Positions 1 to 6,408 are shown, numbered from the stretch's first letter. The stretch is DNA of 8,165 nucleotides from Actinomycetes bacterium (GCA_021821705.1 JAKACE010000066.1:1-8165); one strand, 5' to 3'. Made by a program: numbers and translations. Notes: generated by a model not told the origin, from the sequence alone.

Positions 1-412
1 GGGGCTTGCCGCCCTGGAAAGCCAGCGCCGCCAGGGGCTGCGCAGGCGCCTCGTGGGCCTGGTGGGCGCCGGTCGCCGGCCGTTTCGGGCCGGGTATGCC
101 GTGGAGGCGGAGGCGGCGCTGGCGACCGGAGCCGAGCCAGGCTCGCAAGTCGGGGCAGGTTCGCAAGCCGAGCCAGGCATAGCTGGGACCGGCGCTGCGG
201 GCGGGCTGCCCGAGGGGTTGCCCACCCTCACGAGCGGCAACTTCTCGCCAGTGCTCGGCTGTGGCATCGGCATGGCCTTCCTGCCTGCGCACGTGCGCTA
301 CGGGAGCCGGGCCCGGGTGGTGGCGCGTGGCGGGCCGGTCCCGGCCACGGTGACGAAGTTGCCGTTCCTCCCCAAGTCGGCAACGGTGAGCGACGGGAGC
401 TTGCGTGCCTGA
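1..412 (+). CDS. gcvT: Aminomethyltransferase (glycine cleavage T-protein), C-terminal part, 5' end outside window
   Basis: This is the last 136 codons of gcvT, read from base 2 and ending at TGA 410-412; the start lies upstream of the window. T-protein transfers the methylene group from aminomethyl-lipoyl H-protein to tetrahydrofolate and releases ammonia. The visible part is the C-terminal barrel domain. It contains the family-typical run RRRLVGL, then GY.V, then TSGNFSPVLGCGIGMAF (bases 229-279), then the ending VPATVTKLPF. Between GYAV and LTSGNFSP, where the family normally has a short strand of the form DGEVVGEVTSG, there is an insert of about 40 residues rich in Gly, Ala, Glu and Pro, containing an internal repeat. 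The gene overlaps gcvPA by 8 bases (405-412), which fits one operon. The identity is secure from the C-terminal motifs and the downstream gcvPA and gcvPB genes. The insert probably forms a surface loop; I cannot tell whether activity is affected. Confidence 0.9.
   Translation, partial: GLAALESQRRQGLRRRLVGLVGAGRRPFRAGYAVEAEAALATGAEPGSQVGAGSQAEPGIAGTGAAGGLPEGLPTLTSGNFSPVLGCGIGMAFLPAHVRYGSRARVVARGGPVPATVTKLPFLPKSATVSDGSLRA
131..178 (+). repeat. Imperfect direct repeat inside gcvT encoding a Gly/Ala/Pro-rich insert
   Basis: The 12-mer GCCGAGCCAGGC occurs at 131-142 and again at 167-178. Between them AGGCTCGCAAG (139-149) is echoed by AGGTTCGCAAG (157-167). The encoded peptide is AEPGSQ...GSQAEPG. 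The pattern looks like a small in-frame duplication that lengthened a loop of the T-protein. Confidence 0.6.
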
Positions 413-1754
413 TTACGTCCCCCACACCGACGACGACATCGGCCGGATGCTGGCCGACCTGGGCCTGAACGACGTCGACGAGCTCTTCGCCGCCGTGCCT
501 GGCGCCCTGCGCCTGGCGGGGGGCCTCGACCTGCCAGTCGGGCTGTCCGAGTACGAGGTAGCCGATGAGATGAGCCGCTTGGCCGCCGCCAACCGCGCCG
601 GGGACCTGGTGTGCTTCGCCGGCACAGGCGCCTACGACCACGACGTCCCGGCCGTGGTGCGCGCCATAGCCGGGCGGCCCGAGTTCGTCACGTCGTACAC
701 GCCATACCAACCCGAGGTGGCCCAGGGCGTCCTGCAGGCCCTGTTCGAGTACCAGACCCTCGTCTCCCGCCTCGCCGGGCTCCCCGTGGCCAACGCCTCC
801 GTCTACGACGGCGCCACCGCTTTGGTGGAGGCTGTCAACCTGGCGGTGGCGGCGACCGGTCGCAGCACCGTCTGGGTGAGCCGGGGCGTCAACCCCCGCT
901 GGTGGGAGGTGCTGCGGGCCCTGACAGCCGGCCGGGGCCTTGACCTGGTGGAAGTGCCCATCGTCGATGGGGTGACTGCATGGCCGAGTGCCGACGCGCC
1001 GGTCGCGAGCGTTCCGGGCCAGGCTCTTCCGGCCGCGGTGGTGTGCGCCTCGCCCAATGTGCTGGGTTGCATCGACCCCCTTCGGGCGGCGCGGGCGGTG
1101 GCGGACGAGCGGGGAGCGCTGATGGTGGCCGTGTTCGACCCCATCGCATCCGGCCTGCTGCGCACCCCGGGTGAGCAGGGAGCCGACGTTGCCGTGTCCG
1201 AGGGCCAGCCCCTGGGCACACCGCTCTCGTTCGGTGGCCCCTACCTCGGGATGTTCGCCGTCTCGCATGAGCATGTGCGCCGCCTGCCAGGCAGGCTGGT
1301 CGGCCGCACCCGTGACGTGCACGGACGCACCGCCTACGTGACCACCTTGCGCGCCCGGGAGCAGGACATCCGGCGCGAGCGGGCCTCGTCCAACATCTGC
1401 ACCAACCAGACCCTGGTGGCTATAGCGGCCATGGTCCAGATGGCCTGGCTCGGCACGGGTGGCCTCCGGGAGCTGGCCCTACGCTGCGCCCGGGGGGCAC
1501 GGTACCTGCGTGAGGCGCTGGTGCGGGTGCCCGGCGTAACGGCGGCGGCGGGCGCGCCCGTTGTACGTGAGTTCGGGCTGCGCGTGGCGCTCCCGGTGGC
1601 GACGGTGGTGGACCGCATGGCCGAGGAGGGGTTCCTGGCCGGGGTGCCTGTCGAGCTGGGGCAGGAGGAGGTGCTGGTCGTGGCCGTGACCGAGAGGCGG
1701 ACCAGGTCCGAGATGGACGCCTACGCCACCGCCATGGAGAAGGTTCTGTCATGA
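405..1754 (+). CDS. gcvPA: Glycine dehydrogenase (decarboxylating) subunit 1, P-protein alpha
   Basis: The 449-residue product is the usual length for the N-terminal half-size P-protein subunit. With GcvPB it forms the PLP enzyme that decarboxylates glycine and loads the aminomethyl group onto lipoyl H-protein in the cytoplasm. Recognisable blocks in order are YTPYQPEVAQG (98-108), ALFEYQTLVSRLAGLPVANA (112-131), YDGATAL (134-140), GQPLGTPLSFGGPYLG (267-282) and DIRRERASSNICTNQ (321-335), all hallmarks of GcvPA. This subunit lacks the PLP lysine, which resides in GcvPB. The start is GTG 405, supported by GGGAG at 395-399 with a 5-base gap. It lies inside the end of gcvT, giving an 8-base overlap. 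The stop overlaps the gcvPB start as ATGA. The split PA/PB form contrasts with the one-piece GcvP of many Actinobacteria. Confidence 0.96.
   Translation: MPDYVPHTDDDIGRMLADLGLNDVDELFAAVPGALRLAGGLDLPVGLSEYEVADEMSRLAAANRAGDLVCFAGTGAYDHDVPAVVRAIAGRPEFVTSYTPYQPEVAQGVLQALFEYQTLVSRLAGLPVANASVYDGATALVEAVNLAVAATGRSTVWVSRGVNPRWWEVLRALTAGRGLDLVEVPIVDGVTAWPSADAPVASVPGQALPAAVVCASPNVLGCIDPLRAARAVADERGALMVAVFDPIASGLLRTPGEQGADVAVSEGQPLGTPLSFGGPYLGMFAVSHEHVRRLPGRLVGRTRDVHGRTAYVTTLRAREQDIRRERASSNICTNQTLVAIAAMVQMAWLGTGGLRELALRCARGARYLREALVRVPGVTAAAGAPVVREFGLRVALPVATVVDRMAEEGFLAGVPVELGQEEVLVVAVTERRTRSEMDAYATAMEKVLS
1736..1743 (+). promoter_or_regulatory. Ribosome binding site for gcvPB inside gcvPA
   Basis: The purine stretch GGAGAAGG ends 7 bases before the ATG at 1751. 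It supports that start, which overlaps the gcvPA stop as ATGA (1751-1754). Confidence 0.6.
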
Positions 1755-3274
1755 GCCATGCTTACGTGCCCAGGGCAGCACCGGGGGGCAGGGCCTCCTC
1801 GGCACCCCTGATGGGGGGCGGTGACGAGCCGGCCATCTTCGAGATGTCCGTCCCCGGCCGGCGCTGCGCCAGCTTGCGCGCCACGGGCGTCCCGGAGTGG
1901 ACCGCCGAGGAGCTGGTGCCTGCCGAGGAGCTCCGCCCCGAGCCGCCGACGATGGTCGAGGTCTCCGAGCGTGACCTGGTGGCGCACATGACGAGGTTGG
2001 CGCACCGCCAGTACTCCGTGGACATGGGCGCCTACCCGCTCGGCTCGTGCACGATGAAGTACAACCCGAAGCTCTGCGACGAAGCGGCCGCCCTCCCGGG
2101 CCTGCGTTCGGCGCACCCGGCTGCCCCGGTCGCCTACGTGCAGGGTTGGCTGGAGCTGCTCTGGAGCTTGGGCGAGGCGCTGTGCAAGGTCACAGGCATG
2201 GACGCCATCACCCTGCAGCCGCCGGCAGGAGCCGCCGGGGAGCTCACCGGACTGTTGATGATGCGGGCGTGGCACGCCAGCGAGGGACGCTCACCCTCGA
2301 AGGTGCTCATCCCGGACTCGGCGCACGGCACCAACCCCGCCTCGGTCAGCCTGGCCGGCTACCGGGTGGTGAGCGTGCCGTCGGACGGGCGGGGCCTGGT
2401 CAGCCCGTCTGTGCTGTCTGGCTACCTCGACGACGACGTGGCAGGCATCATGCTCACGAACCCCAACACCCTCGGCCTGTTCGAGGAGCACATCGCCGAA
2501 GTGGCCAGGGCGGTGCACGAGGCCAGGGGTTTGCTCTACTACGACGGGGCCAACCTCAACGCCATCATGGGCGTCACCCGGCCCGGCGACATGGGTTTCG
2601 ACATCGTCCACATGAACCTGCACAAGACCTTTGCCGTCCCCCACGGTGGAGGCGGCCCGGGGGCCGGCCCGGTGGCGGTATCGCGCCGGCTGGCCGACTT
2701 CCTGCCCGGCCCGGTCCCCGAGCGGTGGCCAGACGGCTCGTTCGCCTGGCACCATCCGCCACGATCGATCGGGCGCACCCACGGCTGGCACGGCAACGCC
2801 CTGGCCCTGGCCCGGGCGTGGGCCTACCTGCTGGCCAACGGCGCTGACGGCCTGCGGCGGGTGTCCGAGGCCGCCGTGCTGAACGCCAACTGGCTCCTCA
2901 GCCGCCTGAAGGGGACTTACGCTGTGCCCTACGACCGGCCGGCCATGCACGAGGTCGTCGTGTCGACCCGGGACGCGCCCGGGCCGGCTGCAGGCCTGCG
3001 GGCACTGGAGGTGGCCAAGGGCCTGCTGGAGAGGGGCTTCCACTCGCCGACGGTCTACTTCCCCCTGGTGGTGGCCGAAGCGCTCATGATCGAGCCGACG
3101 GAGACCGAGAGCCCCGAGACCGTGAACGCCCTGGCCGAGGCCCTCATCGAGGTGGCTAACACCTCTGCCGCCGAGCTGGCGCAGGCGCCTCGTACCGCTC
3201 CTGTGACACGGGCGGACGAAGCGCTGGCAGCGAGGGCCCTGGTCCCCACCTGGGACGCGCTCAGCCGAGGCTGA
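1751..3274 (+). CDS. gcvPB: Glycine dehydrogenase (decarboxylating) subunit 2, P-protein beta (PLP subunit)
   Basis: The 507-residue product is the PLP-binding half of glycine decarboxylase and partners GcvPA. Family blocks are seen in order: YPLGSCTMKYNPK (95-107), LQPPAGAAGELTGLL (155-169), DSAHGTNPAS (189-198), LTNPNTLGLFE (235-245), YYDGANLNA (263-271) and NLHKTFAVPHGGGGPGAGP (289-307). The lysine in HKT, residue 292, is the expected Schiff-base lysine. The C-terminal half carries the usual FHSPTVYFPLVV and MIEPTE (1088-1106 of the coding frame region, bases about 3040-3102). Family members often read GAHGE or GAQGE where this one has GAAGE (159-163), which may be neutral. At the N-terminus about 25 low-complexity residues precede the conserved EMSVPGR. 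The ATG overlaps the gcvPA stop, which implies translational coupling. The 3' end overlaps the opposite-strand gene by 14 bases. Identity is certain; only the exact N-terminus is open. Confidence 0.96.
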   Translation: MSHAYVPRAAPGGRASSAPLMGGGDEPAIFEMSVPGRRCASLRATGVPEWTAEELVPAEELRPEPPTMVEVSERDLVAHMTRLAHRQYSVDMGAYPLGSCTMKYNPKLCDEAAALPGLRSAHPAAPVAYVQGWLELLWSLGEALCKVTGMDAITLQPPAGAAGELTGLLMMRAWHASEGRSPSKVLIPDSAHGTNPASVSLAGYRVVSVPSDGRGLVSPSVLSGYLDDDVAGIMLTNPNTLGLFEEHIAEVARAVHEARGLLYYDGANLNAIMGVTRPGDMGFDIVHMNLHKTFAVPHGGGGPGAGPVAVSRRLADFLPGPVPERWPDGSFAWHHPPRSIGRTHGWHGNALALARAWAYLLANGADGLRRVSEAAVLNANWLLSRLKGTYAVPYDRPAMHEVVVSTRDAPGPAAGLRALEVAKGLLERGFHSPTVYFPLVVAEALMIEPTETESPETVNALAEALIEVANTSAAELAQAPRTAPVTRADEALAARALVPTWDALSRG

Positions 3275-4664
3275 ACTGGAGGTTGAGAGGGACCGCCTCG
3301 GTTGCCCCCGGCACGTGCATGTGGGTGCCGTCGACACTGACGCTCACGTTCGGCGGGTCGCCCAGGCGTATCCACGCCGGCCCGGTCACCGAGGACTGCT
3401 GCCCGGCGGCGAGCGTGCCTTCGTAGATGACCTGGCCGCCGGGGCTGCCGGCCCGCACTTCTATCCAGCATGGCCCGCTGGCGTGGACCACGATGGAGGC
3501 CGAGGGTGAGGTCAGCTGGTAGGTGGCACTCCCTCCCCCTGACGACACCAGCGTGGCCGGCTTGGGGGGAGCCGTGGTAGTCGTCGGCGCCACCGTCGTG
3601 ACGGGTGCCGATGTCGTGCTGTGATGGGTCACGGGTGTGCTGCGGGCGGAGGGGCGGCCGGTGGCGACACGGTTGGGCCCGTGCCCGCTGAGCAGCACGC
3701 CTGCCGCGACGGCAGCCAGGAGGGCGGCCGTAGCCGCTGCGGCGACCAGCGGCTTGGTAGGTAGCGGTCGGTTTCCTCGCCTGTGGGCCGGGAGGGGCCC
3801 GCTCGCCTGGCTTGGCTGATGGGCCCCGTCGCCCTCGCTGTCGGCGGAGACCTGGGGGCCGTCGTTTGCCGGCGCGGGGGCAGGCATGGCGCTGGGGCCC
3901 GGCCCGGGCCGAGGCGGCGGCAGGGGAGCACCGGCACCGGGTGTGCCCGCCGTGGGCGCTGCGGGTAGTGCCCTGGTCGGCTGGTCGGCGCCCGGGGGGC
4001 TCTGCTGGCCGATCAGGCGCACCGGTGGGCCCGACGTCAGCTCGGAGGGCGGCACCGGCACAGCCGTGGGTGCCTGGGGGCGTACCTGCACTTCAGGCGC
4101 GGCCGCCCTGGGCTCTGGCGCGGGGCGGGCGCCGAGGTCATCGAAGTAGAAGACGTGCTGGTGCGAAGCCTTGCCCCCGGGTGCGGGGGCCGCCTGCTCG
4201 GCCAGCACTGCGGCGGGAGGAGGAGGGGGCGCCACCACGGGGAGGGCACGCGTGGGGGCGTCGTCACCTGTGCGTGCCCGTGCCGAGATGCGTTGCAGAA
4301 TGCCGCCGCGACCGGTGGCGCTGGCCACTGCGTCCAAGGCGGCGGACGAGGGCCCGCTGCGCGACGGCCGGCGGAAAGGCGAGCCCTTGGCGCCGCTCGG
4401 ACGGCTGAAAGGCCGAGGAGGGGGCAGGGCCACCGGGGTGCCTGCCTCGCCGGGAGCCGAGCTGATCAGCCGGACGTGGGCTTGGCGCCCGTTTGCGGCG
4501 TGCTGATCGCCTGTGCTGTCGACGGACTGGGTGATGCCGGCCAGGGTCTCGAGTGCCTGATGGTGGCGCTCCACGGAGCGCGACCTGGCCCAGAGGCCCC
4601 GGAGCGTGCGTACGGCCACCACCAGAGCACACAGGATAACCAAGACGACGAGCCACGTCCCCAT
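3261..4664 (-). CDS. Membrane-anchored proline-rich protein with C-terminal RodZ-C-like (DUF4115) domain
   Basis: The product is 467 residues. A hydrophobic N-terminal helix (about 3-20) is followed by a basic stretch RGLWARSRS. Then comes a roughly 280-residue linker very rich in Pro, Ala and Gly, a second hydrophobic helix (about 305-326), a Thr/Ser/Pro-rich spacer (333-370) and a compact C-terminal domain (about 378-465). That domain resembles RodZ-C/DUF4115: GPCWIEVRAG (397-406), IYEGTLAAGQ (413-422) and WIRLGDPPNVSVSVDG (431-446), matching the family pattern of a Trp-containing strand, a raised-gain loop and a G.P..V.V..NG strand. RodZ normally starts with a cytoplasmic helix-turn-helix domain; none is visible here. 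The simplest topology puts the linker in the cytoplasm and the DUF4115 domain outside. The linker contains D.PTRALP twice (137-142 and 229-234 for PTRALP) and LPPPRP twice (80-85 and 248-253). Start ATG 4664 has AAGGAG (4675-4670) five bases upstream. A role in cell shape or division is inferred from RodZ, not shown. Confidence 0.8.
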   Translation of the reverse strand: MGTWLVVLVILCALVVAVRTLRGLWARSRSVERHHQALETLAGITQSVDSTGDQHAANGRQAHVRLISSAPGEAGTPVALPPPRPFSRPSGAKGSPFRRPSRSGPSSAALDAVASATGRGGILQRISARARTGDDAPTRALPVVAPPPPPAAVLAEQAAPAPGGKASHQHVFYFDDLGARPAPEPRAAAPEVQVRPQAPTAVPVPPSELTSGPPVRLIGQQSPPGADQPTRALPAAPTAGTPGAGAPLPPPRPGPGPSAMPAPAPANDGPQVSADSEGDGAHQPSQASGPLPAHRRGNRPLPTKPLVAAAATAALLAAVAAGVLLSGHGPNRVATGRPSARSTPVTHHSTTSAPVTTVAPTTTTAPPKPATLVSSGGGSATYQLTSPSASIVVHASGPCWIEVRAGSPGGQVIYEGTLAAGQQSSVTGPAWIRLGDPPNVSVSVDGTHMHVPGATEAVPLNLQFSLG

Positions 4665-4669
4665 ATGTG

Positions 4670-4675
4670 CTCCTT
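4670..4675 (-). promoter_or_regulatory. Strong ribosome binding site for the RodZ-C-like gene
   Basis: On the minus strand AAGGAG is followed by CACAT and then ATG (4664-4662). This is the clearest Shine-Dalgarno in the window and fixes the start of the 467-residue protein. Confidence 0.8.
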
Positions 4676-4728
4676 AATCGCCTGAGACCGGTGCTGGGTT
4701 TACAAGCCTACGGCAGGGGGCCTGTCTA

Positions 4729-4764
4729 GCTACGGGGCCGCCGCTCTGGCTACGGGGCCGCCGC
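4729..4764. repeat. 16-bp direct repeat, two copies, 20-base period
   Basis: GCTACGGGGCCGCCGC occurs at 4729-4744 and identically at 4749-4764, with TCTG between. A degenerate third copy may begin at GCCTACGG (4707-4714). The copies sit 22-57 bases before the annotated plsY-like start and in the upstream region of the divergent gene. They could be a two-site operator or a simple local duplication; the sequence alone does not decide. Confidence 0.6.
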
Positions 4765-4785
4765 GAGTGGGTAGCCTCGCAGCTC

Positions 4786-5550
4786 GTGTACCTGAGCTCG
4801 AGTTGGACGGTCCCTGCCGCCGGCACCGCCCGTCCCGGCCGGTCGCCTAAGAGCGGGTCGCCTCCGATCTGGTTGCGCCGGGCGCTTGTCGCCCTGGCCG
4901 GCTTCGCCGCCGGGGCCGTCCCGGTGTCGAACATCGCCGCTCGCCGAACTGCCGGCGTGGACCTGCGCTCGGTAGGTTCGGGGACGGTGTCGGGGACGAG
5001 CCTGGCGGCTGTCGCAGGTGGGCGGGCGCTCGTCGTCGCCGGCTGTTTCGAGCTCCTCAAAGGTGCCGCCGGCCCCATCATGGCGGGCAGGGACGACGGC
5101 GTCGGCGCTGCGCTCGCCGGTGCGGCCGCCGTCGCCGGTCACAACTGGTCGCCATGGCTGGGCTGGGCGGGCGGTCGCGGCATCTCGCCGGCAATGGGCG
5201 CTCTGGTCGTGTCCGCACCGGCTGGTGCCGGTGCCCTGGCGGCGGGGCTGGCGGTGGGTCGCCTGTCTGGTGAGACGGCACTGGGCTGCCTGGGCGCCTA
5301 CGCGCTGCTCGTCCCGGTGGCGCGCCGCGTGCACGGGCGGCGCGGTGCTCTAGCTGCAGGGGCGGTGCTGGTGCCCGTGCTGCTAAAGCGCCTGCTCGGC
5401 AACGAGCCCCCCCCGCCGCCGCTGGGCCGCACCCTGTTTTACCGCTTCGTGTTCGACCGCGACACCCTGGCCAAGCCTCCCGCTCCTGCCCGAAGGCCTC
5501 AGGGAGGCGGGGGACATGTCCCGGTACCGACCGCTGGGGGGCAGAGCTGA
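4786..5550 (+). CDS. Divergent PlsY-like acyl-phosphate:glycerol-3-phosphate acyltransferase
   Basis: The 254-residue polytopic membrane protein is recognisable as the PlsY family. PlsY transfers an acyl chain from acyl-phosphate to glycerol-3-phosphate, the first membrane step of phospholipid synthesis. The three PlsY signature loops occur in order at proper spacing: GVDLRSVGSGTVSGTS (57-72), ELLKGAAGP (89-97) and GHNWSPWLGWAGGRGISP (118-135), separated by hydrophobic helices. The end RTLFYRFVFDRD (215-226) fits the family tail. Several signature residues differ from the usual SGNIGATN, D..KG..P and F.GFKGGKG forms: Asn to Thr and Asn to Ser in loop 1, Asp to Glu in loop 2, Lys to Ala and Lys to Arg in loop 3. 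About 28 non-hydrophobic residues precede the first helix, and about 28 residues extend the C-terminus. TTG 4873 would give a more usual N-terminus; GTG 4786 has no clear ribosome site. A run of eight C at 5407-5414 encodes part of a five-proline stretch. It could be an active enzyme with altered specificity or a paralogue. Confidence 0.75.
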   Translation: MYLSSSWTVPAAGTARPGRSPKSGSPPIWLRRALVALAGFAAGAVPVSNIAARRTAGVDLRSVGSGTVSGTSLAAVAGGRALVVAGCFELLKGAAGPIMAGRDDGVGAALAGAAAVAGHNWSPWLGWAGGRGISPAMGALVVSAPAGAGALAAGLAVGRLSGETALGCLGAYALLVPVARRVHGRRGALAAGAVLVPVLLKRLLGNEPPPPPLGRTLFYRFVFDRDTLAKPPAPARRPQGGGGHVPVPTAGGQS

Positions 5551-5558
5551 GCGTCGCC

Positions 5559-6389
5559 GTGGTGACCGACAGTGCGTGTTCGCTGCCGCCCGAGCTGGTT
5601 GCCGCACACGGCATCGTCGTCGTGCCGATGTGGGTAACGCTCGGAGGTCGCCAGTACGCGGACGGAGAGCTGAGCCCGGCAGACGTGGCCCAGCGCCTGT
5701 CGGAAGGCCTCAGCACCTCCTGCCCGGCCCCTGGCCAGCTGGCCGAGGCCTTCGACGGAGCCGACGCCGGCGACGGCGTCGTGGCTCTGACCGTCTCGGC
5801 CCGTATGAGCGGCGTCTTCGATGCGGCCCGGCTCGCTGCCGGGTTGGCGCGTCCTCAGGTCCAAGTCGTCGACACCGGGACCGCTGCCGGAGCCGAGGGG
5901 CTGGTCGTGCTGGCGGCGGCGCGTGCTGCCGCGTCCGGGCTTTGCCTGGAGGCAGTGGTGGCTGCGGCCCGGGCCGCCGCTGCCAATGCCAGGTTGGTCG
6001 CCACGGTGCCGTCGCTGGAGCACCTGGCGCGCAGCGGTCGTGTACCGGCGATTGCTGCTTCGGGGGCACGGTGGCTCGGTTTGGCGCCGCTGTTCGAGTT
6101 CCGCCATGGTCGCGCCGTCCCGCTGCGGCCCGGCCACGGCCGCCAGGGCGCGCTGGCCCGGATGGTCGCCGCATGGGAACGGGATGCGAAGCAGCGTGAT
6201 CGCTACGCCGGCGAGCATCTCCACCTCGCCGGCCTGCACTCCATGGACAGGGCGGCGGCCGAGGCGCTGGTGGACAGGGTGAGCGCCCGGCTGTCGCCGG
6301 CCACGTCGTTCATCGGCGACTTCAGCTCCGTCATGGTGGCCCACACCGGCCCGGGGCTGGCCGGCCTGGCCTGGTCCTGGGGGCCGTGA
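5559..6389 (+). CDS. DegV/FakB family fatty-acid-binding protein
   Basis: The 276-residue product has the DegV fold. Members (FakB) hold a fatty acid so that the kinase FakA can phosphorylate it. Visible family features are VTDSACSLP at the N-terminus, TSCPAPGQLAEAF (53-65; usual form TS.PSP..F), VVALTVSARMSGVFDAA (74-90; usual SS.LSGTY), VQVVDTGTAAGAEGLVVLAA (101-120) and LEHLARSGRVP (153-163) followed by GLAPLFEFRHGRAVPLRPGHGR. The second Ser of the SS.LSG motif is Ala here. GTG 5559 cuts the first beta strand short. CTG 5547 would add LSVA, give the normal LSVAVVTDS beginning and overlap the preceding TGA as CTGA, so it may be the true start. The gene follows the PlsY-like gene with essentially no gap, which suggests coupled expression. 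A FakA kinase is not in the window. Confidence 0.9.
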   Translation: MVTDSACSLPPELVAAHGIVVVPMWVTLGGRQYADGELSPADVAQRLSEGLSTSCPAPGQLAEAFDGADAGDGVVALTVSARMSGVFDAARLAAGLARPQVQVVDTGTAAGAEGLVVLAAARAAASGLCLEAVVAAARAAAANARLVATVPSLEHLARSGRVPAIAASGARWLGLAPLFEFRHGRAVPLRPGHGRQGALARMVAAWERDAKQRDRYAGEHLHLAGLHSMDRAAAEALVDRVSARLSPATSFIGDFSSVMVAHTGPGLAGLAWSWGP

Positions 6390-6408
6390 GGCGGGCTCGT
6401 CGCCCACC

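Larger units (their letters stand above)
4665..4785. promoter_or_regulatory. Divergent control region between the RodZ-C-like gene and the plsY-like gene
   Basis: This 121-base gap separates two divergently read genes, so it must hold at least the minus-strand promoter and probably both. On the minus strand a TAGGCT hexamer (4710-4705) fits the relaxed TANNNT form of a -10 box of GC-rich Gram-positives, and it is followed by TGTAAAC. I see no convincing -35 at normal spacing. On the plus side, two copies of a 16-bp direct repeat lie close to the plsY-like start. No good Shine-Dalgarno precedes GTG 4786. Confidence 0.45.

Noticed and set aside
228..1322. Long minus-strand open frame opposite gcvPA (364 codons)
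   Set aside because: It runs antisense to a certain gcvPA gene and encodes a His/Gly/Gln-rich composition with no recognisable domain, typical of shadow frames in GC-rich DNA.
2291..3337. Long minus-strand open frame opposite gcvPB (348 codons)
   Set aside because: It lies antisense to conserved gcvPB motifs and is Gly/His/Arg-rich without family features.
3812..4408. Plus-strand frame of 198 codons opposite the RodZ-C-like gene
   Set aside because: It is Arg/Gly/Pro-rich shadow sequence; the minus frame has membrane helices, a strong ribosome site and a recognisable C-terminal domain.
5499..6407. Minus-strand open frame opposite the DegV gene (302 codons)
   Set aside because: The DegV frame shows clear family motifs; the antisense product is low complexity.
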